NCBI RefSeq assembly: GCF_024622505.1
Contig: NZ_JANKAS010000015.1
Span: 1-59,534, forward strand
Length of the DNA stretch: 59,534 nucleotides
Source of the DNA: Irregularibacter muris
GTDB lineage: Bacteria > Bacillota > Clostridia > Eubacteriales > Garciellaceae
Reading direction: 5' to 3'
Shown here: piece after piece, positions 42,920 to 51,757 of the stretch
Numbering within the stretch: the first letter of the stretch is position 1
How the letters are laid out: the number at the start of each line of letters is the position of its first letter
Translations under genes and position numbers: made by a program
The notes under the pieces: generated by a model
Told to the model about the DNA's origin: nothing
Databases searched by the model: none
What the model saw: only the letters and a program-made list of their open reading frames with translations

Positions 42920-43807
42920 GTGAAGAAAATAAGAATATATGGTACTATTCTTTCCATAAACCTTTTATTTTTTCCCATTATTTTTTTATTGTATTACCTA
43001 GGTTATGGCAAGGAAATGGTAATTTTAATTAGCATCATCTTTATTCATGAACTATCCCATGGAATAGCTGCCATGATTCTAGGAATAAAAATTAGAGAAA
43101 TACAATTGCTCCCCTTTGGAGGAGTGATAAAACTGGACAAAAATTTAAGTTTTACCCTTGGAGAGGAAATATTTATTTCAGCAGCGGGGCCAATATCCAA
43201 CATGGTACTTTCCGCTACTGTATTTTTTTTGAAAGAATATTTTGGATGGGTAAGTAGTGATTTGGATTTTGTGTTTTACAGCAGTCTTATGATAGGTATT
43301 TTTAACTTAATTCCTGCTCTACCTCTAGATGGGGGCAGAATATTTAGGAGTATGTTATCATTTTTTATATCCTATAAAAATGCAACCAAAGTAATTGCAG
43401 TATTTTCTATGTTAATAGGAGTTTTGCTTATTGCCTTTAATATCTATATTTTTTCCTTTGAAAAATATAACTTTGCCTATGCATTCATTGGAGTACTCAT
43501 CATCTATCAATCTCACAGGGAACAAAAAATGGCAACCTATGCTACAATGAGGGATATCGCATCAAAAAAGGAAAATTTAAATAAATCAGGTTCCATGGAG
43601 TCCCAGCATATTACTGTATTGCCTCAAACAAGTCTAGGAATAATCTTTAAACAATTTACACCCAAAAAATTTCATATCATATATGTTTTGGATGAGGAAT
43701 ATGCACTAAAGGGCATTATCACAGAAGATCAGATTTTAAATGCTATATTATTACATGGAATGCATGCAAAAGTAAAAATAATATTGGAAAAAAGACATGA
43801 ATATTGA
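42920..43807 (+). CDS. spoIVFB: SpoIVFB-like site-2 (M50) intramembrane protease
   Basis: A 295-residue polytopic metalloprotease. The zinc motif HELSHG is near residue 42 and the third-ligand motif NLIPALPLDGGRIF near 127-140. The C-terminal region (about 225-295) looks like a CBS-type regulatory module. In the mother cell SpoIVFB cleaves pro-sigma-K to trigger late sporulation. GTG start at 42920 with AAAGGACGTGAACCCAGG upstream. Gene order with minCD and spoIVFA mirrors Bacillus. Confidence 0.9.
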   Translation: MKKIRIYGTILSINLLFFPIIFLLYYLGYGKEMVILISIIFIHELSHGIAAMILGIKIREIQLLPFGGVIKLDKNLSFTLGEEIFISAAGPISNMVLSATVFFLKEYFGWVSSDLDFVFYSSLMIGIFNLIPALPLDGGRIFRSMLSFFISYKNATKVIAVFSMLIGVLLIAFNIYIFSFEKYNFAYAFIGVLIIYQSHREQKMATYATMRDIASKKENLNKSGSMESQHITVLPQTSLGIIFKQFTPKKFHIIYVLDEEYALKGIITEDQILNAILLHGMHAKVKIILEKRHEY

Positions 43808-43865
43808 TAAAATGTTAATGTTCTTGAAATAACTATACATGGATATAGATGAAAAGGTGATTAAG

Positions 43866-45716
43866 TTGAAAAGTAAACTAATGAATAAAATACTGCCTAC
43901 AGTAAAAAATCCAATACAATATATTGGTAAGGAATTAAATAGTGTTCACAAGGAAATTAAATCAGATACAATAAGGTATGCCTTTGCATTTCCAGATATA
44001 TATGAGATCGGCATGTCTCATCTAGGGATGAAAATATTGTATCATTTGCTAAATGAGCAAGAGGATATCTATTGTGAAAGAGTATTTGCTCCTATGGTAG
44101 ACATGGAAGAGAAAATGCGTAGAGAAAACATTCCACTATTTGCTTGGGAAACAATGGATGCCATTACTCATTTTGATTTTATAGGATTTACCTTACAGTA
44201 TGAAATGAGCTATAGCAATATTATCAATATGTTAGATCTAGGGGAAGTCCCTCTTTTGGCAGCAGAGAGGACAAAGGAACATCCTTTTGTCATGGTGGGA
44301 GGACCCTGTGCCTATAACCCAGAACCCTTGGCAGACTTTGTAGATATTGTCATCTTAGGAGAGGCGGAAGAAGTTATATTAGAAGTAATGGAAGCCTATA
44401 GAAAATGGAAAAAATCAGAGGGGAGTAGAAAAGACTTTCTACACTCCATAGCTTCTATTACCGGCGTATATATTCCAGCTTTTTATCAAGTGGAGTATGA
44501 TGAGGAAGGAAAAATTACAAGCTTTCAGCCTATTTCTTCAGCCTATCCTTCCACAGTACAAAAAAGAATAATTAAGGATTTAGACAAGACTTATTATCCA
44601 GATAAAGTAGTGGTACCCTATACCAATATAGTACATGATCGTATTATGTTGGAGCTTTTCAGAGGATGCACAAGAGGATGTCGTTTTTGTCAAGCAGGTA
44701 TGATTTATAGACCGGTTAGAGAAAAGACACCAGAAACCCTAAAAAGTATTGCAGAAAAATTAGTCAAAAATACAGGGTATGAAGACATATCCTTAGCTTC
44801 TTTAAGTACAAGTGACTATACCCAGTTAGTTCCTTTGGTAAAAAATCTGATGGAAGAATACAAAGATAAAGGGGTAGGACTTTCCCTTCCTTCCCTTAGA
44901 ATTGATTCCTTTTCTATAAAACTTGCAGAGGAAATACAAAAAGTCAGAAAAACCGGGCTCACTTTTGCCCCAGAGGCAGGCACCCAAAAATTAAGGAATG
45001 TGATAAACAAGGGCGTTACAGAAGAAAATCTTATGGAAGCTACTAGACAAGCTTTTGAAGCCGGTTGGGGTACTATAAAACTTTATTTCATGATTGGCCT
45101 CCCTACAGAGACTAATGAAGATATAGAAGGCATTGGGGATTTGGGTAAAAAAGTAGTACAACAATATTTTCAAGTAGAAAAAGAAAAAAGAAATAAAGCC
45201 CTTAGAGTGACAGTAAGCACTTCTTCCTTTGTGCCAAAGCCCTTCACGCCTTTTCAATGGGAACCTCAAAATACTATGGAAGAATTAAAGGAAAAACAAC
45301 AGTATTTAAAGAATATTATTAGAGATAGGAAGATTTCCTATAGCTGGCATGAACCTAAAATTAGTTTTTTAGAGGCTATATTTGCTAGGGGAGATAGAAG
45401 ATTAGGTAAAGTATTATTAAAAGCCTGGGAAAAAGGATGTAAATTTGATGGATGGGATGAACATTTTAAATTTAACAGCTGGATGGAAGCCTTTGAAGAA
45501 TGTCATATAGATCCCTCCTTTTATGCCCATAGAAAAAGAGAGTATGAAGAAAAACTACCTTGGGATTTTATAGATATAGGGGTAAGTAAAAGCTTCCTTA
45601 TTCGAGAACACAAAAATGCTCTTAAGGAAAGGGTCACTCCTTTTTGCAGGGAAAACTGTGTGAATTGTGGAGTGGAAAATTTTGATGGGGGATGGACATG
45701 TTATGTGGATTGCTAG
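43866..45716 (+). CDS. TIGR03960-family B12-binding radical SAM protein
   Basis: A 616-residue protein: N-terminal B12-binding-like region, then a radical SAM domain with GCTRGCRFCQAG (CxxxCxxC near residue 268), and a C-terminal DUF. The reaction is not known to me. It is almost always adjacent to the TIGR03936 gene and rng/rplU in Clostridia, as here. TTG 43866 is chosen because AAAAGGTGATTAAG lies just upstream; an in-frame ATG at 43839 has no site. Two further CxxC-type clusters near the C terminus (CRENCVNCG, CYVDC) may bind metal. Confidence 0.88.
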   Translation: MKSKLMNKILPTVKNPIQYIGKELNSVHKEIKSDTIRYAFAFPDIYEIGMSHLGMKILYHLLNEQEDIYCERVFAPMVDMEEKMRRENIPLFAWETMDAITHFDFIGFTLQYEMSYSNIINMLDLGEVPLLAAERTKEHPFVMVGGPCAYNPEPLADFVDIVILGEAEEVILEVMEAYRKWKKSEGSRKDFLHSIASITGVYIPAFYQVEYDEEGKITSFQPISSAYPSTVQKRIIKDLDKTYYPDKVVVPYTNIVHDRIMLELFRGCTRGCRFCQAGMIYRPVREKTPETLKSIAEKLVKNTGYEDISLASLSTSDYTQLVPLVKNLMEEYKDKGVGLSLPSLRIDSFSIKLAEEIQKVRKTGLTFAPEAGTQKLRNVINKGVTEENLMEATRQAFEAGWGTIKLYFMIGLPTETNEDIEGIGDLGKKVVQQYFQVEKEKRNKALRVTVSTSSFVPKPFTPFQWEPQNTMEELKEKQQYLKNIIRDRKISYSWHEPKISFLEAIFARGDRRLGKVLLKAWEKGCKFDGWDEHFKFNSWMEAFEECHIDPSFYAHRKREYEEKLPWDFIDIGVSKSFLIREHKNALKERVTPFCRENCVNCGVENFDGGWTCYVDC

Positions 45717-46407
45717 ACTAAAACTGATCATGGGAGAAGAAGTACGTTATATCTCCCATTTAGACTTACAAAGAGCTTTTCAAAGGGCCTTAAGAAGGGC
45801 TGAAATTGATGTGGCCTATTCCCAAGGGTTTAATCCCCATCCAAAGACCTCATTTGCCATGGCCTTAGCTGTAGGGATGACCAGTGAGGGGGAATATATA
45901 GACGTTGAATTAAATACAAAAATTCAGCCGGAAGAATTGATGACAAGATTGAATAATTCTTTGCCCCAGGGATTACAGGTAGTTCAGTGCAAATTGAGAG
46001 ATAAGCCTCATCCTTCCCTAATGTCACAGATCGATAAAGCGATATATACTATAGAAATCTTAACCCAAGGGAAAAATGATTATTTAGATATACAGCTTTT
46101 AATAGAATTTTTTATGCAACAAGATGAAATCATAGTAGAAAGGGTAAATAAAAAGGGGAAGAAATCCAGCAAGAATATAAGACCTTTCATTGACTTTATA
46201 CAATTAGAAGAAGTACAAGATCAATTGATTATCCTAAAAACAAGGCTTGCTACAGGGAGTAAAAATAATGTGAAGCCTGAAAATATGATTGAGAAGTTAA
46301 TTGCCTTTGGAGGAAAAAAGATAAACTATGAAGGGTTAAAAATACATCGAATTGATTTATTAACCCAAGAGGGGAAAAAACTAATCAGCCCAATAGAAAA
46401 TTTTTAA
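45703..46407 (+). CDS. TIGR03936-family radical-SAM-associated protein (DUF2344)
   Basis: A 234-residue protein that accompanies the TIGR03960 radical SAM protein, sometimes fused to it. The N-terminal block KLIMGEEVRYISHLDLQRAFQRALRRA and GFNPHPKTSFAMALAVG are characteristic. Start ATG 45703 overlaps the upstream stop by 14 bp with GATGGGGGATGG as ribosome binding site, so translation is coupled. Its molecular role is unknown; involvement in tRNA or ribosome modification is only a guess from the rng/rplU neighbourhood. Confidence 0.85.
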   Translation: MWIARLKLIMGEEVRYISHLDLQRAFQRALRRAEIDVAYSQGFNPHPKTSFAMALAVGMTSEGEYIDVELNTKIQPEELMTRLNNSLPQGLQVVQCKLRDKPHPSLMSQIDKAIYTIEILTQGKNDYLDIQLLIEFFMQQDEIIVERVNKKGKKSSKNIRPFIDFIQLEEVQDQLIILKTRLATGSKNNVKPENMIEKLIAFGGKKINYEGLKIHRIDLLTQEGKKLISPIENF

Positions 46408-46432
46408 GGGGTTATCGGGGAGCTGAAAGATA

Positions 46433-47893
46433 GTGAAAAGAATTATTGTGGATATTAACCATGCCCAATCTAGAATAGCCTTGGCGGACAATGAGGAATT
46501 AATAGAATTTTATATTGAAAGACCAAAGGATAAAAGAATAGTAGGAAATATCTATAAGGGCAAAGTGGAAAATGTATTACCAGGAATGCAAGCAGCTTTT
46601 ATCAATATCGGGATTGAAAAAAATGCCTTCTTGTATGTTAAGGATACCTTGACCCTATTAAACCAACAGGATAGAGATGAAGACGAACTTCCGCCTATTA
46701 ATCAAATTTTAAAAAGAGGACAGGAAATCATGGTGCAGGTGATAAAGGAACCCATAGATCAAAAAGGAGCTAGGGTTTCAGCTGACATTACTATCCCTGG
46801 ACGGTATCTGGTGTTAATGCCAACAGTGGATTATATCGGCATATCCCGAAGAATACAAGATGACCATGAAAGGGAAAGACTTAAAAGTATTGCTCAGGAA
46901 ATTATTCCTTCAAATATGGGAGTCATTATTCGAACAGAGGCAAAGGACATTGAAAAAGAAGAATTTGTTCAAGACTTAAATTTTCTTTTAAAAATGTGGG
47001 AGAAGATAGATTATCAATACAAACTTGTACTGGCTCCAAGAGCACTACACGAGGAATTAGAACTTATCTATAGGACAGTACGGGATTTATTTACTAAAGA
47101 AATAGATGAATTTATCATTAACGAAAAAGATCACTATAAAAAGGTTTTAGAAATGGTGGACATGATATCTCCTACCTTAAAGGATAAAGTACACTACTAT
47201 AAAGAGGATTTGGATATTTTTAGTCATTATCATATCCGATCCCAAATCGACGAAATGCTCAGCAATAAAGTATGGTTAGACTCTGGAGGGTATATCGTCA
47301 TTGATCGAACGGAAGCCCTAACCGTAGTGGATGTAAATACGGGGAAATTTGTTGGAAGTATTAATTTACAGGATACTGTATTAAAGACAAATCTAGAGGC
47401 GGCTCAAGAGATTGCAAAGCAGCTGAGACTACGAAATATTGGTGGTATCATTATTATTGACTTTATTGATATGAAAAGCCCCCAGGATGAAGAAAAGGTA
47501 TTGAGCAAACTAAAAGATGCCTTAAAAAAAGATAAGACGAGAACCAACGTATTGGGGATTACCTCCCTAGGATTAGTAGAAATGACTCGGAAAAAAGTCA
47601 GAAAATCCATAGGAAAAATCTTACAAGAACCCTGTCCCCTTTGCAATGGTACAGGTCAAGTGTTATCCATAGATAGTATACTGGTGGAAATAGACGAATT
47701 TTTCATGAGAAATCCTCATTTCAAAGAAGAGAAAACCATGTACCTCCACCTCAACCCTCATATTGCTTTAATGCTTGAGCAGGAAGAGGATCATTCCTTA
47801 GAACAATTAGAAAATAAATATCATATGATTTTTAAAATTGTAGCCAATGACGCCCTATCTCATGATCAGGTTAGAGTCCTAAAACATGAATAA
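46433..47893 (+). CDS. rng: Ribonuclease G/E family endoribonuclease
   Basis: A 486-residue RNase E/G catalytic protein. N-terminal S1 domain (about 38-125, GNIYKGKVENVLPGMQAAFINIG). Catalytic Asp in DVNTGKFVG (about 298-305) and IIIDFIDM (about 342-347), and the zinc-link CPLC near 401. It cuts AU-rich single-stranded RNA with a 5'-monophosphate preference and matures rRNA. GTG 46433 follows GGGGAGCTGAAAGATA. It is the last gene of the conserved core; the rplU operon expected next is absent. Confidence 0.95.
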   Translation: MKRIIVDINHAQSRIALADNEELIEFYIERPKDKRIVGNIYKGKVENVLPGMQAAFINIGIEKNAFLYVKDTLTLLNQQDRDEDELPPINQILKRGQEIMVQVIKEPIDQKGARVSADITIPGRYLVLMPTVDYIGISRRIQDDHERERLKSIAQEIIPSNMGVIIRTEAKDIEKEEFVQDLNFLLKMWEKIDYQYKLVLAPRALHEELELIYRTVRDLFTKEIDEFIINEKDHYKKVLEMVDMISPTLKDKVHYYKEDLDIFSHYHIRSQIDEMLSNKVWLDSGGYIVIDRTEALTVVDVNTGKFVGSINLQDTVLKTNLEAAQEIAKQLRLRNIGGIIIIDFIDMKSPQDEEKVLSKLKDALKKDKTRTNVLGITSLGLVEMTRKKVRKSIGKILQEPCPLCNGTGQVLSIDSILVEIDEFFMRNPHFKEEKTMYLHLNPHIALMLEQEEDHSLEQLENKYHMIFKIVANDALSHDQVRVLKHE

Positions 47894-47960
47894 AAATTGT
47901 ATAAACATCCAAGGATATTTATATTAATCTCTGGGGAAAAATGATAAAGTCTAAACGACA

Positions 47961-47989
47961 TTGACAACTACTGGAACCCATGTAATAAT
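47961..47989 (+). promoter_or_regulatory. Promoter of leader RNA, copy A
   Basis: TTGACA (47961-47966) and TAATAA/TAATAT (about 47983-47991) precede the leader. The same pair at the same spacing occurs at copy B, so the promoter is part of the repeated module. Confidence 0.7.
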
Positions 47990-47994
47990 ATATG

Positions 47995-48108
47995 AAAAGT
48001 GAGTATGCTTAAGCATGAATATGTGAGCAGCATAGGGACTAAAAAGTCCTACACGAACGGTCAAAACCCTTCGGAGTCACAGATATCTGTGATTTCGTGG
48101 GTTTTTTT
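47995..48108 (+). promoter_or_regulatory. Structured leader with antiterminator/terminator, copy A
   Basis: The leader begins AAGTGAGTATGCTTAAGC, carries TGAGCAGCATAGGGAC, and a hairpin AGGGACT/AGTCCT. An antiterminator CGAA-GG/CC-TTCG (48054-48073) overlaps a terminator whose outer stem is AAAACCC (48063-48069) with GGGTTTT, and whose inner stem is the palindrome TCACAGATATCTGTGA (48077-48092), followed by T7. The alternatives are mutually exclusive, which is the architecture of a transcription attenuator controlling the S66 peptidase gene 20 bp downstream. No riboswitch or T-box motif was recognised. Confidence 0.7.
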
Positions 48109-48128
48109 ATTAGAAAGGAAGGATATAG

Positions 48129-49166
48129 GTGATAAAACCAAAAAGATTACAGGAAGGCTCAAAGATTGCTATTATTTCTCCTTCAAATGGATTACCTTTC
48201 TTATTCCCTGACATTTATGAATTAGGGCTGAAAAATTTAAGAGAAATCATAGGCTTAGAGATCATAGAAATGCCAGGAGCAAGATTATCCCCCGATGAAC
48301 TTTATAAAAATCCAAAGCTTCGGGCACAAGACATCAATAATGCCTTTGAAGATGATCGTATTGATGGCATAATCACTTCCATTGGTGGATATGAATCCAT
48401 AAGAATTCTACCCTATTTGAATACCGATAGGATAGTAAAAAATCCAAAATTTATCATGGGATTTTCAGATGCTACAACTTTTCTTGCCTATCTAAATTAT
48501 CTTGGTATGGTAACCTTTTATGGACCTTCTGTAATGGCAGGATTTGCCCAACTTAAATCTCTGCCCCCTCAGTTTATTGAACATATAAAAACTATTTTCT
48601 TTTCTAATGATTATCCTTACTTATATCCTTCATATACTCATTGGACCAATGGGTATAAGGACTGGAAAAATCTCAATACTTTAGGGGAGTGTACTAGAGT
48701 TTACGAAAATGAAAATGGCTGGATATTTTTACAGGGCAAGAAAAATGTAGAAGGCAGATTATGGGGAGGCTGCATTGAAGTTTTGGAGTTTATGAAATCC
48801 ACAGATTACTGGCCAGATAAAGACTTTTGGCAGGATAAAATACTTTTCTTTGAGATCTCTGAAGAAAAGCCATTGCCCGATCAAGTAGGATATATGCTTC
48901 GAAACTATGGAATGCAAGGGGTTTTTCATAAGGCGAAGGGTATTGTTTTTGGCCGACCTAAGGATTATTCCCATAAGGAAAAAGAGGAACTTAATCATAT
49001 GATTATAAAAATAGTAAAAGAGGAATTTAATGCCTCAGATATCCCAATCGTAGTTGATATGGATTTTGGGCATACCGATCCAAAAATCATATTGCCCTTA
49101 GGATGTAAAGTGAAATTAAATGCTAAGGCAAAAGAGTGTACATTATTAGAAAGTCCCTTTAGGTGA
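48129..49166 (+). CDS. S66-family LD-carboxypeptidase / MccF-like peptidase
   Basis: A 345-residue serine peptidase of the LdcA/MccF family. The nucleophile is the Ser of IMGFSDATTF (about residue 112), with the family Glu in the FFEISEEKP region and His in GHTDPKIILPLG near the C terminus. Members either trim tetrapeptide peptidoglycan stems or, as MccF, hydrolyse microcin C-type aminoacyl-nucleotides. The length and inserts lean to the MccF branch, but this is not certain. GTG 48129 follows AAAGGAAGGATATAG. It is preceded by a dedicated attenuator. Confidence 0.87.
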   Translation: MIKPKRLQEGSKIAIISPSNGLPFLFPDIYELGLKNLREIIGLEIIEMPGARLSPDELYKNPKLRAQDINNAFEDDRIDGIITSIGGYESIRILPYLNTDRIVKNPKFIMGFSDATTFLAYLNYLGMVTFYGPSVMAGFAQLKSLPPQFIEHIKTIFFSNDYPYLYPSYTHWTNGYKDWKNLNTLGECTRVYENENGWIFLQGKKNVEGRLWGGCIEVLEFMKSTDYWPDKDFWQDKILFFEISEEKPLPDQVGYMLRNYGMQGVFHKAKGIVFGRPKDYSHKEKEELNHMIIKIVKEEFNASDIPIVVDMDFGHTDPKIILPLGCKVKLNAKAKECTLLESPFR

Positions 49167-49190
49167 TTATGAGCTAGAGGGACTTTCTAA
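49146..49190 (+). terminator. Stem-loop over the S66 peptidase stop codon
   Basis: TTAGAAAGTCCCT and AGGGACTTTCTAA are complementary around the stop codon. No T-run follows, so it may stabilise the mRNA end rather than terminate. Confidence 0.5.
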
Positions 49191-49248
49191 AGATAGTTTC
49201 TAAGCATAAAGAAATAAAGAAATAAAGAACCTTTGGAGGGAATTAAAA

Positions 49249-49785
49249 ATGACACAAGTCTCATTAAAGGATGGAAGTATAATAACAATCAGAAAAGCAG
49301 TCTCATCTGATGCAAAAGAGGTATTAGAATATATTCATAAAATTAGCAGCGAATCAGATTTTTTGACCTTTGGAGAAGGGGAGTTTCATCGGACGATAGA
49401 ACAACAGAAAAACTTTATTTATGATATTGCAAAAAGAAAGAATGCCTTATTCATTGTTGCAGAAATAGATGGAAAAATAGTAGGGAATCTAAATTTTTCT
49501 GGAGGATTAAGGCCAAGGATGGCCCATACTGGAGAATTCGGGCTTAGCGTTTTACAAGAATACTGGGGGAAAGGTATAGGAACAAAACTAATAAAAAATC
49601 TAATCCAGTGGTGCAAGAAATCAGAAACAATAAGAAAAATTAATTTAAAAGTCAGAAACGACAACCACTTAGCAATTCATCTATATAAAAAACTTGGATT
49701 TAAACAGGAAGGAATAATAACAAGGGATTTCCTAGTGGATAATCGATTTTATGATTCTATATTTATGGGATTAACTATAGATTGA
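49249..49785 (+). CDS. GNAT-family N-acetyltransferase
   Basis: A 178-residue acetyltransferase. The acetyl-CoA pyrophosphate-binding motif is QEYWGKGIGTKLIKNLI (about 104-120) and the C-terminal NDNHLAIHLYKKLGFKQEG matches motif B. The substrate is unknown. It is similar along its length to the GNAT at 53946 (both have FGxxEFHxxxEQ near residue 42), so the two are likely paralogues. TTTGGAGGGAATTAAAA precedes ATG. First of eight intact GNAT genes in the island. Confidence 0.9.
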   Translation: MTQVSLKDGSIITIRKAVSSDAKEVLEYIHKISSESDFLTFGEGEFHRTIEQQKNFIYDIAKRKNALFIVAEIDGKIVGNLNFSGGLRPRMAHTGEFGLSVLQEYWGKGIGTKLIKNLIQWCKKSETIRKINLKVRNDNHLAIHLYKKLGFKQEGIITRDFLVDNRFYDSIFMGLTID

Positions 49786-49875
49786 TATACTTATATTGGA
49801 TAATATTATTATATTATTGGGTATTAGTAGTTTTATATGAAACAAAGATTATTTAGATTAGTAGAGGGGGATTAA

Positions 49876-50031
49876 ATGAAAAGATCAGAAAAACAAAAAA
49901 GAAGTTTATCACTTGTTTGGGCTACTCTTACATTATGTACTGGGTGTATAGGTTATTTACTATCAAGGCAATGGTTATTTTTAATGGGTGGTATTGCAGG
50001 ATTTACTTTAATAACAACACTTAAAAAATAA
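49876..50031 (+). CDS. Small two-helix membrane protein, 51 aa
   Basis: Short gene starting MKRSEKQKRSLSLVWATL with AGAGGGGGATTAA just upstream of ATG. It has a basic N terminus, then two hydrophobic segments (about 13-28 and 33-47) and a Lys-Lys end. Unrecognised. The strong ribosome binding site and membrane-like composition suggest a real gene. Confidence 0.55.
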   Translation: MKRSEKQKRSLSLVWATLTLCTGCIGYLLSRQWLFLMGGIAGFTLITTLKK

Positions 50032-50113
50032 GCATAATTTATGGTCCATTATTTATCAATTGTGTCATAAGAACAAATTAAGATGAAATCATTATATTTA
50101 TAGGGGGATACAT

Positions 50114-50578
50114 ATGTTTAAAGATATGAGAAGAAAAGATAGAAAGCTAGGGAATGCAGAAACATTAGAAATATTAAAAAATGGGGAGTATGGTATTTTG
50201 TCTACAATAAGTGAAAATGGATATCCATATGCAGTGCCATTAAGTTATATTTATATGAATGATTCAATATATTTTGACTGTTCTCTAGAAGGACAAAAAT
50301 TAGATAATATAAAACATGACGATAAAGTATCCTTTTGTGTAATAGGTAAGACCCATGTTTTACCAGATAAATTTACTACGAACTATGAAAGTGCAATGAT
50401 AGTTGGAAGAGCAAGTGAAGTTTTGGATGAGGAAAAAAACAAAGTACTTTTAGAATTATTACATAAATACTCACCGAATGACATAGAGAAAGGAAAAGAA
50501 TATATTAAGAAGTCAGATAGAGCAACGAAAATAATAAAAATAAACATTGAGCATATTTCAGGCAAGGCTAGGAAATAA
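50114..50578 (+). CDS. PNPOx-like flavin-binding protein (NimA-type)
   Basis: A 154-residue split-barrel protein of the pyridoxamine 5'-phosphate oxidase-like family. MRRKDRKL near the N terminus and GEYGILSTISENGYPYAVPLSYIY (about 28-50) are typical of the NimA/nitroimidazole-resistance-like subgroup, which binds FMN or haem-like cofactors. The C-terminal ATKIIKINIEHISGKARK completes the fold. The substrate is unknown. TAGGGGGATACAT precedes ATG. Confidence 0.87.
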   Translation: MFKDMRRKDRKLGNAETLEILKNGEYGILSTISENGYPYAVPLSYIYMNDSIYFDCSLEGQKLDNIKHDDKVSFCVIGKTHVLPDKFTTNYESAMIVGRASEVLDEEKNKVLLELLHKYSPNDIEKGKEYIKKSDRATKIIKINIEHISGKARK

Positions 50579-50650
50579 ATTCAATATATTTTTAATGGAA
50601 TGAATAAATTTTTTTGAAATCGTGATTATACTACCGGAGGGGTTAATGCT

Positions 50651-50818
50651 ATGTGTGAATGGGCATTAAAGCAACCTTCGGTAATTAAAATAGTGGCAGA
50701 GACTGAAAAAGAGAATGTACCATCTCAAAGGGTATTAAAAAAATGTAATATGAAGATTTACAAAGAAATTGAAGAATGTTATTGGTGGGAATTAACTAAG
50801 AAAATCACACTTGTATAA
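50651..50818 (+). pseudogene. GNAT acetyltransferase C-terminal fragment
   Basis: A 55-codon reading frame (MCEWALKQPSVIKIVAETEK..., then NVPSQRVLKKCNMKIYKEI) matches only the last third of RimJ-like GNAT proteins, where (S)xRVLxKxGF follows the acetyl-CoA site. The N-terminal two-thirds are missing upstream. A GGAGGGGTTA site lies before the ATG, so it might still be translated, but it cannot be a working acetyltransferase. Confidence 0.7.
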
Positions 50819-50921
50819 TATATATAGCTATGGATGATATAATTCATATTTTAAAAATAGGTATAATCATAAAGCAAGTTGAACCAATAACTATCAGCAA
50901 TTTCAAAAAGGGGAGGTTTGT

Positions 50922-51683
50922 ATGAATATGGGTAAAAAATATACAGAAATAAATTCTAAAATTTTTGATCAATGGGTTGAGGAAGGTTGGGAATGGGGTC
51001 AACCCATTAGCCACCAAGTTTTTAAAAAAGCCAAAGCCAATGATTGGTTTGTGTTGTTAACTCCTACCAAGCCTGTACCAAAGGAATGGTTTTGTCAGAT
51101 GAAGGATGCTGAAATACTAGGCTTGGCTTCTGGGGGCGGTCAGCAAATGCCTATATTTGCAGCTTTAGGAGCAAAGTGTACGGTATTGGATTATTCAGAA
51201 AAACAATTGCTAAGTGAAAAAGAGGTAGCAGAAAGAGAGAATTATGAGATCAAAATAGTAAAAGCAGATATGACAAATCCTTTGCCCTTTAAGGATGAAT
51301 CCTTCGATTTAATCTTTCACCCTGTTTCCAATTGTTATGTGGAAGATGTTCTTCCTATTTGGAAAGAGTGTTATAGAGTATTAAAAAAAGGGGGAATTTT
51401 ATTAGCGGGACTTGATAATGGTATGAACTATATTTTCAATGACGAGGAAACAATGGTAACCTATAAATTACCATTTAATCCTCTAAAAAACAAAAAACAA
51501 TATGAAGATTCCATAAAAAACGACTGGGGGATTCAATTTTCCCATACCATTGAAGAACAAATTGGAGGACAATTGCAAGTAGGCTTTACCCTTACGGATA
51601 TATACCAAGATACCAATGGTACAGGCAGGCTCCATGAATTTAATATCCCATCCTTTTATGCAACAAGAGCTATTAAAAAGTGA
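50922..51683 (+). CDS. Class I SAM-dependent methyltransferase
   Basis: A 253-residue Rossmann-fold methyltransferase. Motif I is EILGLASGGGQQMPIFAALG (about 66-85), the motif II acidic residue lies in CTVLDYS, and a motif-IV-like FDLIFHPVSNCYVEDV lies near 125; VLKKGGILLAGL is post-motif III. It has a distinctive W-rich N terminus (FDQWVEEGWEWGQP). The substrate is unknown; a small-molecule or detoxification role is suggested by the surrounding acetyltransferases. AAGGGGAGGTTTGT precedes ATG. Confidence 0.9.
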   Translation: MNMGKKYTEINSKIFDQWVEEGWEWGQPISHQVFKKAKANDWFVLLTPTKPVPKEWFCQMKDAEILGLASGGGQQMPIFAALGAKCTVLDYSEKQLLSEKEVAERENYEIKIVKADMTNPLPFKDESFDLIFHPVSNCYVEDVLPIWKECYRVLKKGGILLAGLDNGMNYIFNDEETMVTYKLPFNPLKNKKQYEDSIKNDWGIQFSHTIEEQIGGQLQVGFTLTDIYQDTNGTGRLHEFNIPSFYATRAIKK

Positions 51684-51757
51684 GATGAATTGTATATTTT
51701 ATGAAGTCTTATATATATTTATTTTAGATAGTACAGAAAATCAGGAGGTGAAAATAG

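Noticed and set aside
47995-48108. T-box leader
   Set aside because: No T-box AGGGTGGNACCGCG-type bulge and no specifier loop architecture; downstream genes are not amino-acid related.
48000-48130. Leader peptide gene within attenuator copy A (open frame from GTG/ATG about 48000)
   Set aside because: The frame is not preserved in copy B, where the nucleotide blocks and pairing are, and there is no good ribosome binding site.
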